From NCBI RefSeq assembly GCF_041431135.1, contig NZ_CP107799.1, positions 8,184,001 to 8,248,000 on the forward strand: DNA of 64,000 nt, given 5' to 3'. The stretch's first letter is position 1; the number at the start of each line of letters is the position of its first letter. The notes beneath the pieces were generated by a model. The model worked only from the letters and a program-made list of their open reading frames with translations, did not search any database and was not told where the DNA came from. Shown one piece after another: positions 43,040-51,590 of the stretch. Made by a program: the position numbers and the translations under genes. The DNA is from Streptomyces sp. NBC_00554 (lineage in GTDB: Bacteria > Actinomycetota > Actinomycetes > Streptomycetales > Streptomycetaceae).

Positions 43040-44299
43040 ATGGCCGCGGGATATCTGGAGATCCTCCGGGCGAGGCATGCTGCCCGGCTGCTCACCGGGA
43101 CGCTGATAGGGCGGCTGCCGAACGCGACCGCTGCCATCGCCGTCGTGCTCTTCATCCGCGCGGAGGGCGGCAGCTACAGCCTGGCGGGTGCGCTGGCCGC
43201 CGTGTACGGGGTGTCCAACGCGGTGGGGCAGCCGCTGCTCGGGCGGCTCGTGGATATGTACGGGCAGCCGCGTGTGCAGTTGCCTGCCGCGCTCGTCTCG
43301 GCTCTCGGGATGGCTCTCTTCGCGTTCGCGGGCACGGACCCGCTGCCGGTCGCGTACGTCGCGATGGCGGTCGCCGGGCTCTTCACGCCGCCCCTGGAAG
43401 GCGGTCTGCGAGCGCTGTGGCCCTCCGTCCTCCGCAAGGAGGAACAGGTGCACACCGCGTACGCGATGGACGCCGTGGCGCAGGAAATCATGTTCACCGT
43501 CGGGCCGTTGCTCGTGACGCTGTGCGTGGCGCTCTGGTCCGCCCAGGCAGCGCTGCTCGTCCTGAACGTCATAGGCGTCCTGGGCGCCCTCTCCGTGGTC
43601 GTGTCGCCCCCCTCGCGCGCGTGGCGCTCGGCTCCGCGCGAGGCGCACTGGCTCGGAGCGCTGCGTTCGGCGGGTCTTGTGGCCCTGCTCGGCGCGTTCC
43701 TGTTCGTCGGTATCGCGCTCGGCTCGATCACGGTCGCAGCGTTGTCGTACTCCGACGGCCATGGCGGGGACGCGGTGTACGGCTGGCTGATGGCGGGCAT
43801 CGGGCTCGGGGCCCTCGTCGGCGGCACGGTGTACGGCGCGCGCCGGTGGACCGGTGCGCCCGAGCGGCGACTGAGCCTGCTCGTGGCGCTCCTGGCGGTG
43901 TGTTACGTGCCACTGATGCTGGTGCCGGGTCCGGTCGCCATGACGGCGCTCACCGCGCTCGCAGGGGTGTTCCTGGCGCCCTGCATCGCCTGCGCGTTCG
44001 TGCTCGTCGACCGGCACGCTCCCAGGGGCACCGTCACCGAGGCGTTCTCCTGGCTTGTCACGACGTTCACCGTCGGCGCGTCCGTCGGAACGGGCCTCGC
44101 GGGCCCCGTCGTCGAGTGGGGCGGGGCGGTGTGGGGCTTCGCCGTACCGGGTGTCGCGGGGGCCGCCGCGCTGGTGGTTCTGCTGGCCACGGGGCGGGTC
44201 CTCGCAGCTACCGGGAACACGGAGGTGGTTGCGGTCTCATCGGAAAATGATCCAAACCGTGCCGTCGAACCCCGTTTGCGGTCAGAGGATCGGGCGTAA
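43040..44299 (+). CDS. Major facilitator superfamily transporter
   Basis: The 419-residue protein has about twelve hydrophobic helices in two halves and the MFS loop motif LLGRLVDMYGQPRVQ after helix 2. The substrate cannot be deduced; the family includes drug and sugar exporters. The ATG at 43040 is preferred to longer frames, which would overlap the divergent regulator. Its stop is 9 bp before pafA, so it may be co-transcribed with the Pup ligase gene, though functionally unrelated. Confidence 0.88.
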   Translation: MAAGYLEILRARHAARLLTGTLIGRLPNATAAIAVVLFIRAEGGSYSLAGALAAVYGVSNAVGQPLLGRLVDMYGQPRVQLPAALVSALGMALFAFAGTDPLPVAYVAMAVAGLFTPPLEGGLRALWPSVLRKEEQVHTAYAMDAVAQEIMFTVGPLLVTLCVALWSAQAALLVLNVIGVLGALSVVVSPPSRAWRSAPREAHWLGALRSAGLVALLGAFLFVGIALGSITVAALSYSDGHGGDAVYGWLMAGIGLGALVGGTVYGARRWTGAPERRLSLLVALLAVCYVPLMLVPGPVAMTALTALAGVFLAPCIACAFVLVDRHAPRGTVTEAFSWLVTTFTVGASVGTGLAGPVVEWGGAVWGFAVPGVAGAAALVVLLATGRVLAATGNTEVVAVSSENDPNRAVEPRLRSEDRA

Positions 44300-44308
44300 T
44301 GTTCAGTC

Positions 44309-45670
44309 ATGGACCGCCGCATTTTCGGGCTGGAGAACGAGTACGGCGTCACGTGTACGTTCAGGGGACAGCGACGCCTGTCTCCCGACGAGGTGGCGCG
44401 GTACCTCTTCCGCCGTGTCGTGTCATGGGGCCGCAGCAGCAATGTCTTTCTGCGGAACGGCGCCCGCCTCTATCTCGACGTGGGATCACATCCGGAATAC
44501 GCGACACCCGAATGTGACAACGTGACCGAACTGGTCACCCACGACAAGGCCGGCGAGCGCATTCTCGAAGGACTCCTGGTAGACGCCGAACGACGCCTGC
44601 ACGAGGAAGGAATCGCGGGCGACGTCTACCTGTTCAAGAACAACACCGACTCGGCAGGCAACTCCTACGGGTGCCACGAGAACTATCTGGTGGCCCGGCA
44701 CGGGGAGTTCTCCCGGCTCGCGGACATCCTTATTCCGTTCCTCGTCACCCGCCAACTTCTGTGCGGGGCGGGCAAGGTCTTGCAGACCCCGCGCGGTGCC
44801 GTGTACTGCGTGAGTCAGCGGGCCGAGCACATCTGGGAGGGCGTCTCCTCCGCGACGACCCGCTCCCGGCCCATCATCAACACACGCGACGAACCGCACG
44901 CGGACGCGGAGCGCTACCGCCGGCTGCATGTCATCGTCGGCGACTCGAACATGTCCGAGACGACCATGCTCCTCAAGGTCGGTGCCACCGACCTCGTGCT
45001 GCGCATGATCGAAGCGGGCACGGTGATGCGCGACCTCACCCTGGAGAACCCGATCCGGGCGATCCGCGAGGTCAGCCACGACATCACGGGCCGGCGCAAG
45101 GTGCGCCTGGCCAGCGGCCGGGAGGCCTCCGCGCTGGACGTGCAGCGCGAGTACTACGAGAAGGCCGTGGACTTCGTGGAGCGCCGCGGTATCCGTACCG
45201 GAGTCGTCGAGCAGGTTCTGGAGCTGTGGGGTCGCACGCTGGACTCGATCGAGTCCGAGGACCTCGACCGGATCGGCACCGAGATCGACTGGGTCATGAA
45301 GTACCAGCTCATCGAGCGGTACCGGGCAAAGCACAACATGACCATGTCCAACCCGCGCGTCGCGCAGATAGACCTCGCCTACCACGACATCCACCGTCGG
45401 CGAGGTCTTTACTACCTCCTGGAGAGGAAGGGACAAGCCGCCCGGATCTGCAACGACTTGAAGATCTTCGAGGGCAAGTCCGTGCCCCCGCAGACCACTC
45501 GGGCGCGGTTGCGCGGCGACTTCATCCGGCGTGCTCAGGAACAGCGCCGGGACTTCACGGTCGACTGGGTGCATCTCAAGCTCAACGACCAGGCGCAGCG
45601 CACCGTGTTGTGCAAGGACCCGTTCCGCAGTGTCGACGACCGGGTGGAGAAGCTGATCGCGGGAATGTGA
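44309..45670 (+). CDS. pafA: Pup-protein ligase PafA
   Basis: The 453-residue ATP-dependent ligase joins Pup's C-terminal Glu to Lys side chains. MDRRIFGLENEYGVTC opens the protein with the metal-binding Glu. SHPEYATPECD, NNTDSAGNSYGCHENYL and RPIINTRDEPHADAERYRRLHVI are the shared PafA/Dop core. It lacks the extra Dop loop. It lies about 5 kb after dop, separated from prcA by the regulator/MFS pair. Confidence 0.97.
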   Translation: MDRRIFGLENEYGVTCTFRGQRRLSPDEVARYLFRRVVSWGRSSNVFLRNGARLYLDVGSHPEYATPECDNVTELVTHDKAGERILEGLLVDAERRLHEEGIAGDVYLFKNNTDSAGNSYGCHENYLVARHGEFSRLADILIPFLVTRQLLCGAGKVLQTPRGAVYCVSQRAEHIWEGVSSATTRSRPIINTRDEPHADAERYRRLHVIVGDSNMSETTMLLKVGATDLVLRMIEAGTVMRDLTLENPIRAIREVSHDITGRRKVRLASGREASALDVQREYYEKAVDFVERRGIRTGVVEQVLELWGRTLDSIESEDLDRIGTEIDWVMKYQLIERYRAKHNMTMSNPRVAQIDLAYHDIHRRRGLYYLLERKGQAARICNDLKIFEGKSVPPQTTRARLRGDFIRRAQEQRRDFTVDWVHLKLNDQAQRTVLCKDPFRSVDDRVEKLIAGM

Positions 45671-45690
45671 GCCGAGTGTTCCGGCCATGT

Positions 45691-45722
45691 CCCCCACTCT
45701 CGACTTCGCTCGAGAGTGGGGG
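45691..45722 (+). terminator. pafA terminator
   Basis: CCCCCACTCTCG / CGAGAGTGGGGG, a 12-bp stem with an 8-nt loop, 20 bp after pafA. Confidence 0.8.
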
Positions 45723-45743
45723 CCCTCACCGGAACGCAACGCG

Positions 45744-45772
45744 GGGCGCCGTACGTTTTCCGTACGGCGCCC
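45744..45772. terminator. Second hairpin after pafA
   Basis: GGGCGCCGTACG / CGTACGGCGCCC form a 12-bp stem with a 5-nt loop, followed by TTCTC. It may be a second terminator or an element of the next leader. Confidence 0.6.
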
Positions 45773-45836
45773 TTCTCAGGTCGTAGAGTTGCGCGCACTC
45801 CATCAGCCAAGATCGACCGATACGAGGGCCCCCACC

Positions 45837-46847
45837 GTGCGCCGACGCTCACTCCTTCTAGCCGTACCCGCTGGACTTGTCACACTCGCCGGATGCGGTG
45901 ACGACGACTCGGACACGGCCAAGTCCAGCAGCAGTCCGTCGGATGCGGCCTCGGATTCGGCCTCCGCCTCGGCGGCACCACCGCCGAAGATCGTCGACGG
46001 TCCGCTGCCCGGCATCACGGCCGGTACGAAGTTCGGCGAGAAGCCGACCGTCGCCAAGGGCAGCGGTGACCCGTCGAAGGACCTGGCCGTCAAGACGGTC
46101 ATCGCGGGCAGCGGCAAGACGGTCGCGGAGAACGACTACGTGCAGGCCCACTACCTCGGCCAGGTCTGGGCGACGGCGAAGGTCTTCGACAACTCCTACG
46201 ACCGCAAGACGCCGCTGCTCATTCAGCTCGCGCAGGGCAGCATCATCGACGGCTGGCGCTACGGCCTGGTGGGCAAGAAGGTCGGCAGCCGCGTCGAGAT
46301 GGCCGTGCCGCCGACCTGGGGTTACGGCACGGAGGGGAACACGCAGGCGGGCATCAAGGGCACCGACACCCTGGTGTTCGTCGTCGACATCCAGAACACC
46401 TTCAACTCCAAGAGCTCCGCCGCGGGCAAGACGGTCGCGCAGGACAACATCGACCTCCCGAAGGTCGGCACCAACACCGACGGCAAGGCCCCCTCCATCG
46501 ACGTACCGAAGGCGGACGCCCCGACGAAGCTCGTGGCGAACTACGTCCTCGAGGGCGACGGCGCGGAGCTCGCGGCCGACAGCACCGTCCTGGTGCAGTA
46601 CAAGGGCGTGCTCTGGGCCGACGGCAAGGAGTTCGACTCGACGTACAGCAGGGACGCGCTGACGTCGTTCTCGCTCACGCAGGTCGTCAAGGGCTGGGCG
46701 CAGGGTCTGACGGGCAAGAAGGTCGGCAGCCGTGTCCTGATCGTCGTCCCGCCGAGCCTGGGCTACGGCGACAGCCCCCCGGAGGGAAGCGGCATCAGCA
46801 AGGACTCCACGCTGGTCTTCACGGTCGACATCCTGGCGAAGATGTAA
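45837..46847 (+). CDS. FKBP-type peptidyl-prolyl isomerase lipoprotein, two domains
   Basis: The 336-residue precursor (GTG start) has signal peptide MRRRSLLLAVPAGLVTLAGC with the lipidated Cys at 20. A Ser-rich linker and two FKBP domains follow: first YVQAHYLGQVWATAKVFDNSY through PPTWGYG, second VLVQYKGVLWADGKEFDSTY through PPSLGYGD. It would assist folding of exported proteins at the outer membrane face. A second, cytosolic FKBP gene follows 69 bp later. Confidence 0.92.
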   Translation: MRRRSLLLAVPAGLVTLAGCGDDDSDTAKSSSSPSDAASDSASASAAPPPKIVDGPLPGITAGTKFGEKPTVAKGSGDPSKDLAVKTVIAGSGKTVAENDYVQAHYLGQVWATAKVFDNSYDRKTPLLIQLAQGSIIDGWRYGLVGKKVGSRVEMAVPPTWGYGTEGNTQAGIKGTDTLVFVVDIQNTFNSKSSAAGKTVAQDNIDLPKVGTNTDGKAPSIDVPKADAPTKLVANYVLEGDGAELAADSTVLVQYKGVLWADGKEFDSTYSRDALTSFSLTQVVKGWAQGLTGKKVGSRVLIVVPPSLGYGDSPPEGSGISKDSTLVFTVDILAKM

Positions 46848-46916
46848 CGCCTTCGGGGATGTGAGACTGTCGGAGTTGCTTTAAGGCCTTTACGCGAACA
46901 AGCAGGAGCTAGAGAC

Positions 46917-47288
46917 GTGAGCATCGAGAAGCCCGAGATCGACTTCCCGGGCGGCGAGCCCCCGGCGGACCTCGAGATCAAGGACATCTGGGAGGGCGAC
47001 GGGGCGGTGGCCAAGGCCGGCGACTTCGTCAAGGTCCACTACGTGGGCGTGGCCTTCTCCACCGGCGAGGAGTTCGACGCCTCCTGGAACCGCGGCACCC
47101 CGCTCGAGTTCCAGCTCGGCGTCGGCCAGGTCATCAGCGGCTGGGACAAGGGTGTGCAGGGCATGAAGGTCGGCGGCCGCCGCCAGCTGGTCATCCCCTC
47201 GCACCTCGCGTACGGCGACCGCGGCGCGGGTGGCCGGATCGCCCCGGGCGAGACGCTGATCTTCGTCTGCGACCTCGTCGCGGTCTGA
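46917..47288 (+). CDS. Cytosolic FKBP-type peptidyl-prolyl isomerase
   Basis: The 123-residue single-domain enzyme has the complete FKBP core VKVHYVGVAFSTGEEFDASW, the active-site stretch QVISGWDKGVQGMKVGGRR and IPSHLAYGDRGAGG. No signal peptide is present. It starts at GTG with AGGAG upstream and is probably co-transcribed with the lipoprotein gene. Confidence 0.95.
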   Translation: MSIEKPEIDFPGGEPPADLEIKDIWEGDGAVAKAGDFVKVHYVGVAFSTGEEFDASWNRGTPLEFQLGVGQVISGWDKGVQGMKVGGRRQLVIPSHLAYGDRGAGGRIAPGETLIFVCDLVAV

Positions 47289-47362
47289 TCAAGAGGATCG
47301 AGAGAGTCACGGTCCGATCTTCGTACATCATCTGGCGAAGTCTGACCGGACTTGATCATCTG

Positions 47363-47390
47363 GGGCCCATGCCTGTCCGGGCATGGGCCC
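47363..47390 (+). terminator. FKBP terminator
   Basis: GGGCCCATGCC / GGCATGGGCCC with a 6-nt loop, followed by TCGGCTTTT; the best U-rich terminator in the window. Confidence 0.85.
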
Positions 47391-47457
47391 TCGGCTTTTG
47401 CCACGACTGTCCGGAGCGGTACGGTCATCGGTCGGAAGCACCATAGGAAGGGCGTCG

Positions 47458-48411
47458 ATGGCCATTGCCAAGGCCGAGCGGCTGATGAACCTGGCGCTGT
47501 GTCTGCTGGGGACACGGCGGCCGCTCAGCAAGCGCGAACTTCGCGAGTCCATCGAGGCCTACCTCGAGGCGAGCTCGGACGACTCCTTCAACAGGATGTT
47601 CGAGCGCGACAAGGACGATCTGCGCGAACTCGGCCTGGTCATCGAGACGGTGGAGAACCTCGACGGTGAGGTCGGCTATCTCGCGCGCCGCGACAGCAAC
47701 CGGCTGCCGGCCATCACGCTCGACGCCGAGGAGGCCGCCGCCCTCGGGCTCGCCGCCAAGGTCTGGCAGCAGGCCCGCCTCGCGGGTGCCGCGAGCGGCG
47801 CCCTGCAGAAGCTGCGCGCTGCGGGACTGCCCGAGGACGTCGACCCGTACGAGCCCCATGGCGCCCTGGAACCGCACATCCCCGTGCACGAGGCGGCCTT
47901 CGAGCCGCTGATGCTCGCCTGCCGCGACCGCCGCCCGGTCGCCTTCGACTACCGCAAGGCCACCGCCGTGCGGCCCGAGCCCCGCCATGTCGAGCCGTGG
48001 GCCCTGGAATGTTGGCGCGGCCACTGGTACCTGGCGGGCTGGGACCGCGACCGCGGAGCCGAGCGCGTCTTCCGGCTCTCGCGGATCACCGGCAAGGTCC
48101 GCACCCGGGCGGGCCGGTACACGGCCGAGGTGCCCGACGTCGTCACCGTGCGCGAGACGGTCGCGGGCTGGGCGGGCGAGATCGCCGACCGCTCCGCGCT
48201 CATCCGGCTGCGCACGGGGTCCGGCTACCCGCTGCGGGCCAAGGCCGTCTCCGTACGGGAACTGGGCGGGGGCTGGGACGAGTTGGAGATTCCGTACGGG
48301 CATGGCCTGGACGCCTGGCTGGTCGAGTTCGGGCCCGATGTGGTGGTCCTGGAACCGTCCGAGCTGCGGGCGGATGTCGTGGACCGGCTGCGCGCCGTGG
48401 CCAAGGGCTGA
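47458..48411 (+). CDS. pafB: WYL-domain transcriptional activator PafB
   Basis: The 317-residue protein has an N-terminal winged helix (KRELRESIEAYLEASSDDSFNRMFERDKDDLRELG region) and a WYL domain with RPVAFDYRKATA and WYLAGWDRDRGAERVFRL. With PafC it forms the actinobacterial activator of the LexA-independent DNA damage response, binding single-stranded DNA as signal. The ATG at 47458 is preferred to the in-frame start 25 codons earlier, which lies inside the preceding terminator. It is 16 bp upstream of pafC. Confidence 0.94.
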   Translation: MAIAKAERLMNLALCLLGTRRPLSKRELRESIEAYLEASSDDSFNRMFERDKDDLRELGLVIETVENLDGEVGYLARRDSNRLPAITLDAEEAAALGLAAKVWQQARLAGAASGALQKLRAAGLPEDVDPYEPHGALEPHIPVHEAAFEPLMLACRDRRPVAFDYRKATAVRPEPRHVEPWALECWRGHWYLAGWDRDRGAERVFRLSRITGKVRTRAGRYTAEVPDVVTVRETVAGWAGEIADRSALIRLRTGSGYPLRAKAVSVRELGGGWDELEIPYGHGLDAWLVEFGPDVVVLEPSELRADVVDRLRAVAKG

Positions 48412-48427
48412 GGGGGAACGTAAGAAA

Positions 48428-49456
48428 GTGGCAGGAAAACCGGCCAGGCCGACGAACGCGATCGACCAGACCCGGCGGATGCTCTCCCTGGTGACGTATC
48501 TGCGTGAGCGCCCCGGCGCGCGCGTCAGCGATGTCGCCCGGGCCTTCGGGATCACCGAGGACGAGCTGATCTCCGACCTCGACGTGCTGCCGCTGTGCGG
48601 GACCAGCTTCCGCGGCGGCGATCTGCTCGACATCGACACCGACGGCGACCGGATCTGGTGGCGCAACCCGGGTGCCCTCGGCGCGGACGCGGCCGAGCCC
48701 CTGCGGATCGCCGCCGACGAGGCGACCGCGCTGCTCGTCGCCGCCCGTGCGGTGTCCACACTGCCCGGACTGCGCGAGGGTGACCGGCAGGCACTGCTGC
48801 GCGCCACCGCCAAGGTGGAGGCCGCCTCGGGCGAGGCGGCCGGGGCCAGCTCCCGGCTGTCGGTGACCTTCGAATCCGAGGGCGGCGTCTTCGCGGACGT
48901 CGACCGGGCCATCTCCGAGCGGCGCCGGCTGTGGATCCGCTACTACTCGCCCTCGCGCGACGAGCTCTCCGAGCGCGAGATCGACCCGATCCGCCTGGTC
49001 AGCGTCGGCCACACCTATGTGGAGGCCTGGTGCCGCCGCTCCGAGGCGCGCCGCACCTTCCGGCTGGACCGGGTCGCCGAGATCCGCATCCTGGACGAGC
49101 CGTCCGCGCCGCCCGAGATCGAGATGCGGGACCTCTCCGAGGGTCTTGTGCAGCCGGCGGCAGAGGACCCCGAGGTGGTCGTGGAGGTCGGCCCCGGCGG
49201 ACGCTGGGTCGCCGAGTACTACCCGCACGACAGCGCGGACGAGCTGCCGGACGGCGGGCTGCGCATCACCTTGCGGACCCCCGATCCCACCTCGCTGCGC
49301 CGGCTGGCGCTGCGCCTCGGCCGCGACGGCCGGATCGTGTCGCCGCAGGATCTCGCGGACAGCGCCCAGCAGGCGGCCCGTGAGGCCCTCGCGGCCTACG
49401 ACGGGCCACAGGGAGCTCAGGACGGGCCGTACGACAGGCAGGAGCAGGGGCTTTGA
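48428..49456 (+). CDS. pafC: WYL-domain transcriptional activator PafC
   Basis: The 342-residue partner of PafB starts at GTG. It has helix-turn-helix VSDVARAFGITEDELISDLDVL (about 33-54) and a WYL domain with RLWIRYYSPSRDELSEREIDP and YVEAWCRRSEARRTFRLDR. The position after pafB is conserved in actinobacteria. Its TGA overlaps the TTG start of the zinc-ribbon gene. Confidence 0.94.
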   Translation: MAGKPARPTNAIDQTRRMLSLVTYLRERPGARVSDVARAFGITEDELISDLDVLPLCGTSFRGGDLLDIDTDGDRIWWRNPGALGADAAEPLRIAADEATALLVAARAVSTLPGLREGDRQALLRATAKVEAASGEAAGASSRLSVTFESEGGVFADVDRAISERRRLWIRYYSPSRDELSEREIDPIRLVSVGHTYVEAWCRRSEARRTFRLDRVAEIRILDEPSAPPEIEMRDLSEGLVQPAAEDPEVVVEVGPGGRWVAEYYPHDSADELPDGGLRITLRTPDPTSLRRLALRLGRDGRIVSPQDLADSAQQAAREALAAYDGPQGAQDGPYDRQEQGL

Positions 49457-49812
49457 GCACGTCGACGATGTCTGGTGCGTCGGAGAAGACCGGTGTGGCG
49501 GGGAGGACCGGAGCCTCGGAGCGGGCCGGTGTGTCCTCGGGCGCACCGGAGATGTCGGTCGTCACCGCGTTCGCCGGGATGAGAAGAGTGGTCGAGACGG
49601 TGTTCAGGGCCGGCTGCCCCGACTGCCGGACCGACTTCGAGCTCCGGGCGAGCGCCCTGATGCTGGCCATCGGCGCCTCCAGCCGCACCACCTTCTACTC
49701 CTTCACCTGCCCGGAGTGCGGCGCCGCCGTCCGCAAGCCCGCCGGTGAACGCATCGTCGAACTCCTCACGGTGGGCGGCGTACGGACACTGCGTCTGCAC
49801 TCGACCGGCTAG
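49453..49812 (+). CDS. Small zinc-ribbon protein
   Basis: The 119-residue frame opens at TTG overlapping the pafC stop (TTGA); later starts such as the ATG at 49468 are possible. A Ser/Gly/Ala-rich N-terminus leads to a zinc ribbon with CPDC (55-58) and CPEC (86-89). Coupling to pafBC suggests a link, but I recognise no function. Confidence 0.75.
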   Translation: MSTSTMSGASEKTGVAGRTGASERAGVSSGAPEMSVVTAFAGMRRVVETVFRAGCPDCRTDFELRASALMLAIGASSRTTFYSFTCPECGAAVRKPAGERIVELLTVGGVRTLRLHSTG

Positions 49813-49832
49813 GACGGTCTAGGGTCGGCGTC

Positions 49833-50027
49833 ATGTTCTGGCCGATGTTTGCGATCGCTGTGGGTTTCCTGGGAATCGCCGTTCTCGGCGTGCTCGCTGT
49901 CCGTGTCTTCCTGGAAGCGGAGCGTCTGGGGCGACAGGTTTCCGACTCCGCTATGCGCATCGGCAAGGCCGCCGAGGACCTGGAGCGCGCGGCTGTGACC
50001 ACGGCTCGCTCTGTGGATGCCCTGTGA
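49833..50027 (+). CDS. Small single-span membrane protein, unknown function
   Basis: The 64-residue protein starts MFWPMFAIAVGFLGIAVLGV, one N-terminal membrane helix, followed by an amphipathic helix (EAERLGRQVSDSAMRIGKAAEDLERA). A -10-like TAGGGT lies just upstream (49819-49824). Probably conserved near tatA in Streptomyces. Function unknown. Confidence 0.7.
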   Translation: MFWPMFAIAVGFLGIAVLGVLAVRVFLEAERLGRQVSDSAMRIGKAAEDLERAAVTTARSVDAL

Positions 50028-50200
50028 GTAGTGGCGCACGCCGCGGTTTGTATGGCTTTCGCCCTGTCACCTATCCGGCAACGGCAGGTACGCTCATGGT
50101 CGCGGCCCGGATAAACGAGGCGCGGGTCGCGAACTGGGAGTACGCACAGGGATTGCCCCGCGTTTACCCCTGAGCGTTACGATCGCTGTCAGCGCGACGA

Positions 50201-50216
50201 TCGGACACATGTCCGA
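50201..50216. promoter_or_regulatory. Palindrome upstream of tatA
   Basis: TCGGACACATGTCCGA has 7-bp perfect arms around CA, with a GATCGGAC direct repeat at 50199 and 50219. It lies in the 240-bp gap before tatA and could be an operator. The rest of the gap shows nothing firm. Confidence 0.4.
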
Positions 50217-50267
50217 CCGATCGGACAGCCCCCATTCCATGCCGCCTCGGTGAGAAGGTAAAGACTT

Positions 50268-50561
50268 ATGTTCGGAAGGCTCGGCGCTCCCGAGATCATT
50301 CTCATCCTCGTCGTCATCATCCTGCTGTTCGGCGCGAAGAAGCTTCCGGACATGGCGCGCTCCCTCGGCAAGTCCGCGCGCATCCTGAAGAGCGAGGCCA
50401 AGGCCATGAAGACGGAGGGCCAGGACACGGCCGCCGCTCCGGCCGCCCCGCCGGCCACCGACGAGCAGCCCCCGGCTCAGCGCACCATCCAGGCCGCACC
50501 CGGCGACGTGACCAGCTCCCGCCCGGTCACCGAGCCGACGGACTCGACGACCAAGCGCTGA
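50268..50561 (+). CDS. tatA: Twin-arginine translocase subunit TatA
   Basis: The 97-residue protein has the N-terminal helix APEIILILVVIILLFGAKKLPD, with the FGAKKLP hinge, then an amphipathic helix (MARSLGKSARILKSEAKAMK) and a disordered Pro/Ala-rich tail. It forms the Tat pore for folded proteins. tatC follows 47 bp later; TatB is encoded elsewhere in Streptomyces. Confidence 0.96.
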   Translation: MFGRLGAPEIILILVVIILLFGAKKLPDMARSLGKSARILKSEAKAMKTEGQDTAAAPAAPPATDEQPPAQRTIQAAPGDVTSSRPVTEPTDSTTKR

Positions 50562-50608
50562 CGCAGGGCCGGTGACCTCCGGCCCGCCGCACGAGATGGG
50601 AACGTGGG

Positions 50609-51559
50609 TTGCTGAAGCCTGCCCGCCAGAAGGAGAAGGATCCCGAGGGGCGGATGCCCCTCGCGGAACACCTTCGTGAGCTCCGCAACCGGCTTGCGAA
50701 GGCGATGCTGGCCATCGTCGCTGTCACCGTGGTCGCCGCCTTCTTCTACAACGACATCATCAACCTCATCACCAAGCCGATCCTCGACTCCGTCGGCTGT
50801 GAGCAGAGCTTCGAGCAGTTGGCGAAGTCGTCTTCCACCGAGCCGTGCGCGCAGATCACCATCAACGGTCTGCTCACCCCCTTCACGCTGGCGCTGAAGG
50901 TGTCGCTGACGGCCGGTGTGGTGCTTGCCTCGCCGGTCTGGCTCTACCAGCTGTGGGGCTTCGTCGCCCCCGGTCTGCACCGGCACGAGAAGAAGTACGC
51001 CTACGCGTTCGTCGGCACGGGCGCCCCGCTCTTCCTGGGCGGCGCCTACTTCGCCTACACCGTGCTGCCCACCACGGCGAAGGTGCTGCTCGAATTCACG
51101 CCGGAAAGCACCTCCAACCTCCTGCCGCTGGACGATCTGCTCGACCTCGTCACGCGCATGGTGCTCGTCTTCGGCCTCTCCTTCGAACTGCCCCTGCTGC
51201 TGGTCTTCCTCAACCTCACCGGGGCGATCACCGGCAGGCGGATGCTCGGCTGGTGGCGCGGCATGATCATGGGCATCACGGTCTTCGCGGCCGTGGCCAC
51301 GCCCAGCACCGACCCGCTGACCATGCTGGCGCTCGCCGGGCCGATCTGGATCCTGTACTTCGGCGCCGTCGCCTTCTCACTGCTGAACGACCGGCGCAGG
51401 CGCCGGCGGGACGCCGCGGGACCGGCCGACGACGAGGCCTCCGAACTGGACCTCACGCCCGAGGCCATCGGCGAGGTCGAGACGGTGTCGGCCAGCCGGG
51501 CGGCACTGCCGGAGCAGGCGAGCTCGGACCGCGTCAACGGTTATGACGACGTGACCTGA
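50609..51559 (+). CDS. tatC: Twin-arginine translocase subunit TatC
   Basis: The 316-residue protein has six membrane helices and the signal-binding N-terminus MPLAEHLRELRNRLAKAM with the conserved Glu. SPVWLYQLWGFVAPGLHRHEKK is the family signature. The long acidic cytoplasmic tail is usual for actinobacteria. The start appears to be TTG, because nearby GTGs are out of frame. Confidence 0.95.
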   Translation: MLKPARQKEKDPEGRMPLAEHLRELRNRLAKAMLAIVAVTVVAAFFYNDIINLITKPILDSVGCEQSFEQLAKSSSTEPCAQITINGLLTPFTLALKVSLTAGVVLASPVWLYQLWGFVAPGLHRHEKKYAYAFVGTGAPLFLGGAYFAYTVLPTTAKVLLEFTPESTSNLLPLDDLLDLVTRMVLVFGLSFELPLLLVFLNLTGAITGRRMLGWWRGMIMGITVFAAVATPSTDPLTMLALAGPIWILYFGAVAFSLLNDRRRRRRDAAGPADDEASELDLTPEAIGEVETVSASRAALPEQASSDRVNGYDDVT

Positions 51560-51590
51560 CCAAGCGCGGAGAACTCGTAGGGTCAGGCTT

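Noticed and set aside
50096..50173. 25-codon frame before tatA
   Set aside because: No ribosome site and no recognisable pattern. Too short to support.
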